A stretch of DNA of 64,000 bases from Planctomycetota bacterium (GTDB lineage Bacteria; Planctomycetota; PUPC01; JACPCR01), in the NCBI GenBank assembly GCA_027625095.1, contig JAQBXN010000025.1:1-64000 (forward strand), in the 5' to 3' direction. The notes beneath the pieces were generated by a model. It saw only the letters and a program-made list of their open reading frames with translations, made no database searches and was not told where the DNA came from. Both the position numbers and the translations under genes were made by a program. Positions 8,624 through 18,600 of this stretch are shown piece after piece. Numbering within the stretch: the stretch's first letter is position 1; each line of letters begins with the position of its first letter.

Positions 8624-9040
8624 TCACTCTTCATCCCTTCCGCTGGCGTTAATTAACGCGCCGGCTTTGGCTATGGATTCGAGGACGGGTTCAAAAAAAG
8701 CTTTGTCTATTTCGTTGTGACACTTGAAAACGACTGTCCGGCCTTCCTGGCTGGCTTTGTCTTTGATGAGTGCCGCAACGCCCCATTCGACCGCTTCTGC
8801 GTCGGGGACGATCTGGCCGTTAAGAAATATCTCTTCGTCTTTGCTGATTGAAACAGAGACAGCGGTCTCTTTGATGGTTTCGAGATCCTTGGCGGTCGGC
8901 GGGTCGAGTTTGACCGCGGACTCTTTCATGAAATTGCTGCAGACCATGAAGAAGATGATCAGCAGAAAGGCGATGTCGCCCATGCTGGCTACGGGAACGT
9001 CAACCTCTCGTTTCTTGCTCCCTCGGCGACGTCTGCTCAT
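8624..9040 (-). CDS. ExbD/TolR-type biopolymer transport protein (first copy)
   Basis: A 138-aa ExbD/TolR family protein: a short basic cytoplasmic N-terminus (MSRRRRGSKKREVDVPVAS), then one helix, MGDIAFLLIIFFMVCSNFM, containing the family's conserved Asp in the DIAFLLIIFF motif that conducts protons with ExbB. A periplasmic beta-alpha domain ends about residue 135. Its start overlaps the stop of the upstream exbD by 4 bp (ATGA), indicating translational coupling. With the partner ExbD and ExbB it should form a rotary proton channel in the inner membrane. Confidence 0.9.
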   Translation of the reverse strand: MSRRRRGSKKREVDVPVASMGDIAFLLIIFFMVCSNFMKESAVKLDPPTAKDLETIKETAVSVSISKDEEIFLNGQIVPDAEAVEWGVAALIKDKASQEGRTVVFKCHNEIDKAFFEPVLESIAKAGALINASGRDEE

Positions 9041-9459
9041 TTGCCGTCACCTCCGCTGGTGTCTTCTTTGACGATGGTGACGATGCCGCCGGCGGCGTCG
9101 ATGGCAGCCATGGAAGCGAAATAGTTCTGATAGCTCGCCTGGCCGGTGGCTTCGAGTGTGACCATCTTCTCCTGGTCCTGTTTCTCGCCGAGCTTTAATT
9201 CGAGAAGTTTGGCGCGGAGTTCGTCCATGCTGACCGCGTTTCCTTCAAAGAGGACGATGTTGTCCTTGATATTGACCGAGGGAATTTTGTCCAGCTTTTC
9301 TTCCGATTTCTGGCCGGCAGGGATCTCAGTGAGGAAGCCCTTGTGCTTGGTAAGCGAAGTAACCAGGATGAAGAAAATGATCAGAAGGAAGGCGATATCG
9401 GAAAACGCCTCCACCGGGAGTTTGTCACTTCTGAATTTGCTCTTCCTGTGTCTTCGCAT
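9037..9459 (-). CDS. ExbD/TolR-type biopolymer transport protein (second copy)
   Basis: A 140-aa paralogue of the next gene. The N-terminal pattern MRRHRKSKFRSDKLPVEAFSDIAFLLIIFFILVTSL has the conserved DIAFLLIIFF helix with the proton-carrying Asp, followed by a periplasmic domain. Tandem exbD genes after exbB are common in PVC and related phyla, and suggest an ExbD heterodimer in the channel pore. Located 88 bp downstream of exbB (transcript order), with a heptamer repeat in the spacer. Confidence 0.9.
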   Translation of the reverse strand: MRRHRKSKFRSDKLPVEAFSDIAFLLIIFFILVTSLTKHKGFLTEIPAGQKSEEKLDKIPSVNIKDNIVLFEGNAVSMDELRAKLLELKLGEKQDQEKMVTLEATGQASYQNYFASMAAIDAAGGIVTIVKEDTSGGDGK

Positions 9460-9472
9460 GGGTCAAATGCCT

Positions 9473-9491
9473 GATGCTCGATGCTCGATGC
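9473..9491. repeat. Heptamer repeat GATGCTC x2.7
   Basis: gatgctc gatgctc gatgc in the exbB-exbD spacer. Short, but one of several 7-bp-period tracts of different sequence in this window. Confidence 0.7.
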
Positions 9492-9547
9492 AGGTTCTCG
9501 GTTCTTTGTTCATGGTTCTTCGATTCACGCTCACAGCCACGTCCCCT

Positions 9548-10201
9548 TTACGCCGCAGCATGGATTGCGCTCATGGTGACGGTTTCCACGAGTTCTGAAG
9601 CGGCGTCTTCGATTTCAAGTTCGATGTTCTCGGACATGGTGGTGAAAATGTTCAGGGGGATGACGGCGGCCAGGGCGATAAGGAGTCCGGCCGCGGTAGT
9701 AATGAGGGCCTCGGAGATACCTCCGGCGACCAGGGATGCATCGAGTGCGGCGGCGGAGGAGAGGGATTCAAATGAACTGATCATTCCGAGGACGGTTCCG
9801 GACATGCCGAAGAGCGGTGCCGCGTTACCGATGGTGGCGAGGATGCTGAGCCGCTTTTGCACGGCGTTCATCGCGTGGAGGGAATAGTCCTCCATCGCCT
9901 TGCCCATGATGGTACGGATAGAATCCGGTTTTTCGTGGACGGCCTTGAGCTTGACGTGGGTCTGCAGCCCGACGAGCAGAACGGCAGAAACGGGGCCGGG
10001 GGTGCTGGCGCAAAGGGTGATGGCATCTTCGTCGCGTCCTTCGGCGAGGAGGGTGAGAATCTCGGCGCGCAGGGCGCGGACATCAATCCTGTTGTTGCGC
10101 ATAAAGGCCAGGCATCGGTCTATGAACACTCCCAGGGCGAGCACGCTGCAGATCATGAGCGGTATCATCATGTAGCCGCCCTGGATAATCTTCTCAAGCA
10201 T
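9548..10201 (-). CDS. MotA/TolQ/ExbB proton channel family protein
   Basis: A 217-aa ExbB/TolQ homologue. Helix 1 (YMMIPLMICSVLALGVFIDRCLAFM) leads into a cytoplasmic helical domain. Two closing helices follow (LSILATIGNAAPLFGMSGTVLGMISSF and LITTAAGLLIALAAVIPLNIF), including the family-typical APLFGMSGTVLGMI and ALITTAAGLLIALAA stretches. It should form the pentameric cage around ExbD and use the proton gradient to drive the TonB-like stalk. Its start overlaps the end of the upstream coiled-coil gene by 8 bp. Confidence 0.93.
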   Translation of the reverse strand: MLEKIIQGGYMMIPLMICSVLALGVFIDRCLAFMRNNRIDVRALRAEILTLLAEGRDEDAITLCASTPGPVSAVLLVGLQTHVKLKAVHEKPDSIRTIMGKAMEDYSLHAMNAVQKRLSILATIGNAAPLFGMSGTVLGMISSFESLSSAAALDASLVAGGISEALITTAAGLLIALAAVIPLNIFTTMSENIELEIEDAASELVETVTMSAIHAAA

Positions 10202-10766
10202 CCAATTTCTCCTGATAAATCTGTGCGAGGAGCTGGAATCCGTGCACGGGCGAAAGCCGGATGCGAGTCATGCTCTCGGCTTCGGCAGGCGCGAAGACCA
10301 CTTCTCCTGTGATGTGGTTGTAGAGTGATTTGTAAAGGTGGCTGAACGGAATCTCTTCGATGAACGGGCGGCGCCCGGCAGCGAAAAGGACGACCTCGTT
10401 CTTCGTCGCGGCGGCCCACACGATGCCTTCGCTCAGCCAGTGTCCAACATCGACAGTAGTATCGCTCTTCGACAGAAAGTAAACCGGACGGTCGCCAAGT
10501 GCTTCTTCAGCGACCTTGTGTTCAGAGCGGCTGAGAAGTTGGAATTCTTTGCCGTCCTGCTCCAGCGGTGAGGTAACCGGGGGCGGCAATTCGAGCGAAG
10601 CGCTCGAGCTCTCGCGAACATCCACCCCTTTCTCTTTTAGCTGCGATGCGAACGAATGGTTCTCTTCCTCGAGCATGCGGATACGATCGGTCAGCAGTTC
10701 GATAGTTCGTTTCTGCTGTGTGATCCTGTCTTCTGCCCAGTGTTCAGGTTTTGTTTCCTGGCTCAT
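10194..10766 (-). CDS. Conserved unknown with N-terminal coiled coil, first gene of the ExbBD operon
   Basis: A 190-aa protein I do not recognise. Residues about 8-50 are a predicted coiled coil (WAEDRITQQKRTIELLTDRIRMLEEENHSFASQL). The rest is a mixed alpha/beta domain (YFLSKSDTTVDVGHWLSEGIVWAAATKNEVVLFAAGRRPFIEEIPFSHLYKSLYNHITGEVVFAPA). It has no signal peptide or membrane helix, so it should be cytoplasmic. Its 8-bp overlap with exbB argues that it works with the proton-channel complex, perhaps as a cytoplasmic regulator. That role is inferred from position alone. Confidence 0.65.
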   Translation of the reverse strand: MSQETKPEHWAEDRITQQKRTIELLTDRIRMLEEENHSFASQLKEKGVDVRESSSASLELPPPVTSPLEQDGKEFQLLSRSEHKVAEEALGDRPVYFLSKSDTTVDVGHWLSEGIVWAAATKNEVVLFAAGRRPFIEEIPFSHLYKSLYNHITGEVVFAPAEAESMTRIRLSPVHGFQLLAQIYQEKLDA

Positions 10767-10940
10767 GGGATGAGAGGTGTTTATTCGAGAACTGCCCGCG
10801 AGCTAACAGATTCTGCTTTGCTCATCTGCGGCTGAGTATATTAAAAGTATTGGGCTGACTGGCCAGTGTTTACAACTCGGTGTAGTCGCCTGTTACCGAG
10901 AGATGATTTAGGGTTGAATCTATTCCTGGAAGGAGGCCGA

Positions 10941-11429
10941 ATGAAAATCGCCATCATGTCTGACTCTCATGACAATATCTGGAAGCTTGAGGCCGCCCTG
11001 GAAATGGCCGCCGGCTCAGACACCATCATCCACTGCGGCGATCTCTGTTCGCCGTTTATTATTGACCGTTTGGGCCGGCTCTCGAAGGAGAAACCGGTGC
11101 ACGTCATCTGGGGCAATAACGAAGGCGATATCCGCCTGATGTGCAAGCTCGCGTCCGGGCATCCACATATCACACTGCACGGGCAGCTTGCGGAATTAGA
11201 ATGCGATGGCGTTCGGATTGGCGTGAACCACTATCCGGAGATTGCCAGGCCGCTGGCAATGAGCGGCCAATACGACCTCGTCTGTTACGGACACAATCAC
11301 ACCGCTCACTGCAGTAAAGTGGGTAACTGTGTCTTGATGAACCCCGGTGAACTGATGGGTATGAAAGGCCAGGCCACGATGGCTTTCTTTGATACGGAAA
11401 GCGGCCAGGTGGAGCATGCGGACGTGTAG
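10941..11429 (+). CDS. YfcE/MJ0936-type metallophosphoesterase
   Basis: A 162-aa calcineurin-like phosphodiesterase. The start is ATG 10941, preceded by a strong Shine-Dalgarno (GGAAGGAGG), rather than the ORF-track start at 10866. The dimetal-binding motifs are all present: D8-S-H10, G33-D34, G-N59-N60, His97 in VNHYP and G-H118-N-H120. Size and motif order match the small YfcE/MJ0936 group, which hydrolyses phosphodiesters in vitro; the natural substrate is unknown. It is divergent from the ExbBD operon, so promoters probably lie in 10767-10940. Confidence 0.9.
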   Translation: MKIAIMSDSHDNIWKLEAALEMAAGSDTIIHCGDLCSPFIIDRLGRLSKEKPVHVIWGNNEGDIRLMCKLASGHPHITLHGQLAELECDGVRIGVNHYPEIARPLAMSGQYDLVCYGHNHTAHCSKVGNCVLMNPGELMGMKGQATMAFFDTESGQVEHADV

Positions 11430-11592
11430 GTTTGAGGCAAAATCAAGGGTGAGCCTCAGGGCGACGGGCTGCCAGCCGAGACGGCCGTCCCCCACTTGAT
11501 TGCGGCCTGCAGCGACATCAGCCGCAACGTTGTCCGAACCCCGAGGCTGCAGTTACTTTACGCCTTACGGATCACTCCTTACTCGTTAAAGA

Positions 11593-12558
11593 ATGTCCAG
11601 AGAACACAAAACCTCAAAGAATCGATCTCTGAAAGATTACGCCGTCATCAGCGCCAAAGGTTTCTGCATGGGAGCGGCCGATATCGTGCCGGGAGTCTCC
11701 GGCGGAACGATGGCGTTCATCCTGGGCATTTATCAGGAACTTATCGATGCGGTTCGGTCCATCGACACACAACTCATCAAGTCGTTCCTGAAATTTCGTC
11801 TCAAGGAGGTCCTTGCAAAATTTCCATGGCAATTTGTGGGGGCACTGCTCAGCGGGCTCTTTTTCGCAGTTCTGCTCCTTTCCCATTTCTTGAAACACCA
11901 ACTGGACACAAATCCGGGGAAGGTGCTGGGATTCTTTTTCGGTCTGGTGCTGGCGTCCATCGTCACTGTTGCCCGGCGAGGAAAGCCCTGGAATCAGGCC
12001 CGAGTCGGCCTGGCTGCTGTTGCTGCGGCCGTGGCCTTCCTGGTGGTCGGGCTTGTCCCAGTTGAGACGCCCGACGCGCTCTGGTTTGTTTTTGTGTGTG
12101 GTGTGATCGCGTTCTGTGCCCTCATCCTGCCCGGGATTTCTGGTTCGTTCATGCTGCTGTTGCTGGGCAAATATCAGTACATACTAGGTAATGTAAACGG
12201 ACTGAAGTCGGCGCTGAAGACTGCGGACATAAACGCGGTCATTCAACATACTCTGCCACTCACAGTGCTTGCGCTCGGCGGTATAGTCGGACTGATGTCG
12301 ATTTGCCGTCTCTTGGGCTGGCTGATGAGGGAGCATTACTCGCCGACCCTTGCCGTGCTTACAGGATTGATGATCGGCTCGTTGAGGAAGGTCTGGCCGT
12401 GGAAGAACGATTTCTTCAAGAGCTCAGAGATGAATATTCTGCCTCAGGAGTTTGATGGCGATTTTGGTAAAACCGTCGGACTCATCCTGGCGGGGCTTGC
12501 GATCGTTCTTGTCATCGAGTGGCTGGCGAGGGATCGGGAGGAAACAGGCAAACTGTAA
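11593..12558 (+). CDS. DUF368 membrane protein (PopT-like undecaprenyl-phosphate translocase)
   Basis: A 321-aa polytopic protein with about eight hydrophobic segments. Two related signature loops, GAADIVPGVSGGTMAFILGIY (about residues 27-47) and ALILPGISGSFMLLLLGKY (about 177-195), reveal the internal duplication typical of DUF368. Members of this family (PopT) have been linked to flipping undecaprenyl phosphate back across the inner membrane for reuse in cell-wall synthesis. Assignment to the family is firm, but transport here is by homology. No close operon partner; the phosphoesterase lies 163 bp upstream. Confidence 0.88.
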   Translation: MSREHKTSKNRSLKDYAVISAKGFCMGAADIVPGVSGGTMAFILGIYQELIDAVRSIDTQLIKSFLKFRLKEVLAKFPWQFVGALLSGLFFAVLLLSHFLKHQLDTNPGKVLGFFFGLVLASIVTVARRGKPWNQARVGLAAVAAAVAFLVVGLVPVETPDALWFVFVCGVIAFCALILPGISGSFMLLLLGKYQYILGNVNGLKSALKTADINAVIQHTLPLTVLALGGIVGLMSICRLLGWLMREHYSPTLAVLTGLMIGSLRKVWPWKNDFFKSSEMNILPQEFDGDFGKTVGLILAGLAIVLVIEWLARDREETGKL

Positions 12559-12956
12559 CGGTAAGGACGCAGGCCAATATGAGATTGTCACCGTGACTGG
12601 ATGCGAACAGCGTCTATTGTGCGGAATCATAGCGTTGTCAATTCTCCGAAGTTCTACTCTGGAGTCCCGGAGCAGATTTCCGGACATCGGCCTGTAAACG
12701 ATATCTAGAGGCGGCTATGCGAGGTTTTTTGTTCCGGAATTTATATTACACATTTTCAGCCCAGGAGGGGCGGGAGCATGTATCCTGGGGCGCAAGCCCT
12801 GAGCTTTACTCACATTCTGTTTCAGATTACGCCGGAGGCGTAAAGGCAATCAGCCGGGGTTTCAACCAGGGGATCTGGGCAACGCCCCGGAACGACCGGT
12901 AGACTGGCCGGTGATGAGAAAGTGAAATAGAGCATAGTAGCGGGAGAGGAGATGAC
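12559..12956. other. 398-bp intergenic region with short palindrome
   Basis: No credible gene. It contains the perfect palindrome TTACGCC-GGA-GGCGTAA at 12827-12843, followed by a GC-rich tract (agccggggtttcaacc ... gccccgg) that could pair with itself. This looks like a decayed dispersed repeat. A purine-rich ribosome-binding site (GGGAGAGGAG) sits just before the next gene at 12957. Confidence 0.6.
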
Positions 12957-15002
12957 ATGAAGAAATTGCCCAATGCCCTCATGCTGATCACCTGGTTATG
13001 CTCGCCCGTCTGGGCCGAGGCGTCACCGGCAGGGAATCCAATTATGATCGACCTGGCAAACATCGACGCGACAAACATGAGCCCGCTTCAGCAGTACCTG
13101 AAGGGGGGCATTATTCAGTTCACTGAGAAGGTTTCATCACCTCCCGGCGCTGATTTCTTCTACCTCCGATACCGCTTCGAAGTGCGCGGTGACGGCGTCT
13201 ACCGGCTGCATATCAAGGGCCGCGAGCCGGGGGCCCGGCAGTTATCGAGGTACTCCTACGTAGTTGACGACGGCCCTGTGCGGGACGTGTTCTACAGGCG
13301 GCAGGTGAACGGGCCGAGAGGACGCGTCGAAGGACGCGATAAACTCAAGCTTGCCGCCGGTGAACATACAGTGGAGCTTCGCTTTTACCCATCCCAGCGG
13401 ATGCGGGTGATGAGCCGGGTCGATGGGGAGTACGTCGGACATATTGTCAGTATCGATAGCATGGGTTTTTTGCCGGTCACGATGGAGAAGGCGACACCGG
13501 CCCCGCCGAGGACGGAAGAGCAGAGGCTGTTGATAAAACACGGCGATAGCGTCGTCTTCTTCGGGGATTCGATCACTGACGAGGAGTATTTCCCCGGGCA
13601 CTTCGAGCGGATCCTCCGCAAGACATACCCCGGCGAGGAGATTCTCTGCTACAACACGGGCGTTTCGGGCAATCGGATATGGGAGGGCCTGGCCAGAATC
13701 GACGACGTGCTCGGTTTGAACCCCACCTGGGTCGTGACCGCGTTCGGCGTGAACGACTGCATGCACATGTCGCCCGAGGAGTTCGAGGAAACCTACGAAA
13801 CGGTGATCCTGCGACTACAGAAGGATGGCATCCGGGTCCTCTGCACGACGCCAAGCGGGCTCTTGCCGGGGCTCGAGAAGAACGGGAGATATTTTCACAC
13901 GCCTGACCGCGCCCGGGGATTCGACCGGACGATGGCGCACGGCGCCAGGGCGGTGGTCGACCTTGCGAAGAAACACGGCTGCCTGCTTTCTGATTCGCTG
14001 GGAGTCCTGACGGGCTGTGGCATCCCTCGAGACCAACTCATGGCCAACCAGTGGCATCCAAACCTGGAGGGCGGGCGTCTGATGGCGTTATCCATCCTGC
14101 GTGAGTTAGGACTCTCAAAGGCCGACGTGGCGAAGACGCTGGACTCGAATGACATGGAATACTTCCAGGTTCTGGAGAAGAGACCACCAGTGACGCACCC
14201 CCGCCACGAGGTCCGGGAGCGTCTGCCCGGAGTCAAACCTGAAGGAGACATCGTTGTCGTGAGTTCATTCACAGACAACGCGGTCTATGCCTTCGAGGCG
14301 GAGACTGGAAAGGAGATCGCCTGCGTGCCTGTGGGGCACCATCCCATGGACATGGCCTACAGTGCCAAGCGGAAGGAGCTTTACGTCACCTGCGAAGCCG
14401 TAGGAAAGATCGAGGTGATCTCTATCCCGGACTTCAAGCTAAAAGCTGCGATTAAGGTCGGCGACATCTATCCTCTCGCCATCGAACTCACGAAAGATGA
14501 GGACACCGCCTGGACGGGCAACTACTGGGCGGCCGGTGTCACCGAGATAGACCTGGCAGAACACAAGGTGAAGAGGACGATTTCCGCCGGGGCTGGTGCA
14601 TTCGTTGAGAGCCTGCTCTTCCTGGAGAAGCGCGGACTGTTGCTGGCCGGGACGCAGAAAGGGCTGGTCGCGATCGATACGGCCGCCGGCAAGATCATCA
14701 AGACACTTCCTCTCGACTACATCGGGTGCCTCGTGCGCGACCCCGCGGGAGTGCGTGCCATCGATACGGGAAACTGGCGAACCCACACGCTGAGCGTTCC
14801 AGATTTGGTCGTAACGAAGACCGCTCCCCAGCCGCTTCCAACAAGGGCCGTTACTGCCGACGACAAGACCGGCGACGTCTGGGCCGGCAACTCCGACACC
14901 CACAAGCTGGTAAAGATTTCTGGGAAGAGCGGGGAGATTCGAGAGGTCGCCAACGTCGATTTTCCGTTCGGTATCACAATCATCAGGACGGATGCGTACT
15001 GA
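12957..15002 (+). CDS. Secreted SGNH/GDSL hydrolase with C-terminal YVTN-type propeller
   Basis: A 681-aa exported protein. The signal peptide is MKKLPNALMLITWLCSPVWA-EA. A beta-sandwich of about 150 aa precedes an SGNH esterase domain. Block I is FFGDSITDEEYF (catalytic Ser about 205), block II NTGVSGNRIWEG, block III FGVNDC, and block V NQWHPNLEG with the catalytic His. Residues about 415-681 consist of repeated blades of the YVTN/SMP-30 type (VVVSSFTDNAVYAFEAETGKEIACVPVGHHPMDMAYS). Such proteins usually deacetylate or de-esterify polysaccharides. A good Shine-Dalgarno precedes the ATG. Confidence 0.87.
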   Translation: MKKLPNALMLITWLCSPVWAEASPAGNPIMIDLANIDATNMSPLQQYLKGGIIQFTEKVSSPPGADFFYLRYRFEVRGDGVYRLHIKGREPGARQLSRYSYVVDDGPVRDVFYRRQVNGPRGRVEGRDKLKLAAGEHTVELRFYPSQRMRVMSRVDGEYVGHIVSIDSMGFLPVTMEKATPAPPRTEEQRLLIKHGDSVVFFGDSITDEEYFPGHFERILRKTYPGEEILCYNTGVSGNRIWEGLARIDDVLGLNPTWVVTAFGVNDCMHMSPEEFEETYETVILRLQKDGIRVLCTTPSGLLPGLEKNGRYFHTPDRARGFDRTMAHGARAVVDLAKKHGCLLSDSLGVLTGCGIPRDQLMANQWHPNLEGGRLMALSILRELGLSKADVAKTLDSNDMEYFQVLEKRPPVTHPRHEVRERLPGVKPEGDIVVVSSFTDNAVYAFEAETGKEIACVPVGHHPMDMAYSAKRKELYVTCEAVGKIEVISIPDFKLKAAIKVGDIYPLAIELTKDEDTAWTGNYWAAGVTEIDLAEHKVKRTISAGAGAFVESLLFLEKRGLLLAGTQKGLVAIDTAAGKIIKTLPLDYIGCLVRDPAGVRAIDTGNWRTHTLSVPDLVVTKTAPQPLPTRAVTADDKTGDVWAGNSDTHKLVKISGKSGEIREVANVDFPFGITIIRTDAY

Positions 15003-15362
15003 CGCCCGACTGTCCGGCGGCGGCTTCAGCCAGCCGAGGTCGGGCAGGGCTATGAAGCGCTCATCCGCTTGATGTATTCGGCCCGATGGATCATCGAAGA
15101 ATTCCATAGAGGCAGCAAGACCGGATGCGGCGCAGAGAATCTTCAGATGGAAACCGCCCGTCGAATCTTTGCAGCCATTTCCGTCATGAGTTTGAGAGGT
15201 TTTCGGTTGATACACTTTCGTGAGCAATTCCGATCAGACCCGGAAGGCCCCGCTGAAGAATCTGGACTGGACGACTTGGGAATTCACTTCCTGGATACCA
15301 AGCTGAAGCGTGAGATCAGAACAGTCAAACAGGCCGCATTAATCGCAATACTGTTCGGTTAA
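15003..15362 (+). pseudogene. Remnant of an IS4 (Tn5-like) transposase C-terminal region
   Basis: A truncated DDE transposase. The open frame runs directly on from the SGNH gene's stop codon, and its recognisable part (SARWIIEEFHRGSKTGCGAENLQMETARRIFAAISVMS) matches the conserved C-terminal 'RW.IE.FHR..KTGC..E' block of IS4/Tn5-group transposases, including the catalytic Glu. The N-terminal two thirds and the other catalytic Asp residues are absent, so it is non-functional. It marks an old insertion/deletion event between two large secreted-protein genes. Confidence 0.72.
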
Positions 15363-15397
15363 GCCTTCCTGACAGGCTTTGCAGCAGGCCGAAGGAC

Positions 15398-15437
15398 ATC
15401 GACATTGGTAGGCCTTCGCGAGCCTACCTATGTCGAT
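15398..15437. repeat. 16-bp inverted repeat (stem-loop) downstream of the IS4 remnant
   Basis: ATCGACATTGGTAGGC and GCCTACCTATGTCGAT pair with a single mismatch around the 8-base loop CTTCGCGA. There is no T-run on either side, so it is a poor terminator. It could be a dispersed palindrome or part of the IS remnant. The rest of 15363-15645 has no convincing gene. Confidence 0.75.
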
Positions 15438-15645
15438 TTGCCCCTTCCACTCCGGGACCAAGAATGTGGGCAATGCAGGCCGCTATCGTTGGGGTATTGG
15501 GAACAGTAAAATGGAATTGGATGAAATGGCCTTGGCCATGATGTCGCCTTACCGGCAGCCAAGTTGGGGCCGACCTCCTTCATTCGTGCCCCCTTCGGAT
15601 ATCGGTGGGAGTGGCCAACAGGACCTGACATAAATAGGAACCAAA

Positions 15646-18600
15646 ATGATCATGAACACCTCAGCCAACCATCACTCCATCCGCAACCTGCCAGTCAGTA
15701 AGAACAGCCTGTCGAGCATCTTGACCCTGGCGATACTTGCGTTCAACCTTTCCACACTCCAGGCCACCGAGACTGAAAACCTCAACATCCGCATTCTGCC
15801 TCCCCCAGGCAAGGTGGTGATCGACGGCAAGAGCGATGACTGGGATCTCTCTGGCGGCATCTTTGTATGCAGCGATGTGGAGAACCTGCGCGACAAGATG
15901 GGTGCGTGGATCCACATCATGTACGACGCGGACAATCTCTACGTAATCACGCGCTGGCTGGACGAGACGCCTATGAGCAATCCGGGCTCGATTGCCGGCG
16001 ATCATGGCTGGGATGGTGACTGCCTGCAGTTGCGCATCATCACCAGGCCTGAGGGAGTCAATCCTCCGCCGATATGCTGGGTGACTGCCTGGCGGGACCG
16101 CGACGGCAAAGATCTCATCGATCTGGCCTTTCCACAAAAGACTCATGAAAACCTCAAGGATGCGAAGGCCAGGGGAGCACAACAGGCATTTCTGAAAAAC
16201 GCCGATGGTAAGGGCTACGTGCAAGAGATCGCTCTGCCCTGGAAGACACTCATCGATGGTGGCCTTGCCCCGAAACCGGGAGATCGCATCAACTTTTCCG
16301 TAGAACCAAATTTCAATACGGGCAGCAATTTTCGCATCACCATGAAGGACATCTTCCGTCCCGGCGTCACTCCGGATCGGGTGTTTACCTTCCAGGCATT
16401 TAGATGTTGGGGCTACGGAATCTTTCAAGCCAAGGGCAATGTCGAGCCTAAGAAGTTACGCATGGCAGATAGACGCGAATTTTCGGTTGAGATGCAAGAC
16501 GGTAAACCTGCCATCAACTGGACTGGACTCTACGAAGCAAAGAAGATGGAAGGCTTCGCCAAAATCAGTCTCGACCTGCCCGAAGACGGATTTGTTTCTC
16601 TGAATATCAAAAATGCCGAGGGGCAGGTGGTGCGCCAGCTTCTTACAGCCAGCTTCATGACGCGAGGCGATCATGAAGTCCTTTGGGATGGCCTCACCAA
16701 CATGAGCCATCTCAAACCGGGCGAGGTGGTCGACCTCGGCGACTACTCGTGGGAGGCGATTTATCATCGCGGGCTTGGCCTGCGATTGGTCGGCTGGGCC
16801 GATAACGCGGGCAAAGCACCCTTCGATTCGCCCGGCGGAAACTGGGGCGGCGACCACGGAATGCCCAGCGCCGTGACCACCGACGGCAACCAGATCTATC
16901 TCGGATGGAACGGCTCTGAGGCCGGCCAGGCCGTTGTCTGCACTGACCTCGAAGGCAAGGTCAAGTGGCGTCACAAGCGCGGCGGCTTTGGTGGCGCGCA
17001 CCACATTGCGGCAGGGGGCGACACTGTCTACGTGAATGACAACCAAGTCGGAGAGTCGGTCCTTTACCGACTGGATGCGAAAAAGGGATCCTACATTTAC
17101 TGGAAAGGCAAGGACACCGCAGTTCTCCCCATCGAACCCGGCCTGGCCGGACTGGATATCACCGGCGGCAAGCTCTACCTGAGCCAGGGCAAAGGCATCC
17201 GAATCCTTGATGCAGAGACCGGAGCAGAACTCGAAACCATTGCCGTTGCCGAACCGGGTGACCTCGAAGCAGCGGCGGACGGCACCGTCTATGTGCTCTC
17301 AGCCGGCAAGCAGGTCCTGCGTGTCAAAGCCGACGGCACCACCGAACCTGTCGTCACTGGATTTACAAACGCCCGCGGGCTGGCCATCGGCAAAGGCGGC
17401 GAAATTTACGTCGGCATCCTCGACCCGGACAATCAGGTCAAGGTGTTCGGTCAGGACGGCAAGCTTATTCGTTCCATCGGAAAAGCCGGAGGCCGGGCAC
17501 CACTGGGGCTCTGGCAACCAGACGGCCTGCGTTTCATCAACGGTCTTGGAGTCGATACCGGCGGCAACCTCTGGGTGGCTGAAAAAGATGACCGCCCAAA
17601 GCGAATCTCCTGCTGGAATGGCAAGGACGGATCTTTTGTAAACGAGTTCTTCGGCCCAACCGCTTATGGCGCCATAGGGGGCGCTATCTCGCCTGTCGAT
17701 CCGTTCGTGATGGTTGGTAGCGGCTGCGATTGGAGGCTGGACCCAAAGACTGGAAGGGCGAAGCTGATGGGCGTGTTTCACCGCGGCGAAATGGGGAACA
17801 GCCGCTTTGGCCAGAGCCCCGATGGCCGACTGTATGTGGCTGTCGCCGAAGGCTGGATTCACGGCCTCAACCCGGTATCGCTCTATGAACGAATCGGTGA
17901 AGGGCAGCTCAAGCTTCGCACCCGCTTCGAGGCTTTAAGCGAAACGAAAGACAAGAACGGCGCCCCTTCCGGCAAGCTCACAGGCGCCCGGATCTGGTCG
18001 GACGCCAACGACGATCAAAAGGAGCAGCCCGAAGAGGTGCGGGAATACAAGATGGATCTTGGCGGCTGGATCACCGGCTGGTACATGCCGATGACCCAGA
18101 GCATGACCTTCTACGGCGGTTCGTACCGCATCGCGCCCACCGGTTGGACCAAATGTGGCGCGCCGCTCTACGACCTGACCCAATCCAAACGGATGCCTGC
18201 CCCGGAAGACATCATCCATCGCGGTGGCATGGGCGCCCAGCGCGGATGCGGTTCTCAAGACGGTAAACTCGTCGTCTACAACGGGCACTACAACCAGAAC
18301 CATAGCGATTTCACATGCTACGAAATCGAGAGCGGAAAGCAGAAATGGACTTACCCCAACAACTACGTCGGCGTCCATGGCGGACACAACGCACCGCCCG
18401 CTCAGACCGGGATGATCCGCGGGGCCTATGACATCGTAGGCACCGGCAAGCTCCCGGAACCAATCGGTGACATCTTTGTCATCGCCACCGACAAGGGCGA
18501 GTGGCACATCCTCACCGGAGAGGGCTACTACCTGAGCAGGCTCTTTGAATCCGACCCGCTGAAAATCAAATGGCCGGACAATGCATCTCCCGGCGCCATC

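Noticed and set aside
15398-15437. Rho-independent terminator
   Set aside because: Strong 16-bp stem, but no T-run follows on either strand, so it is listed as an inverted repeat.
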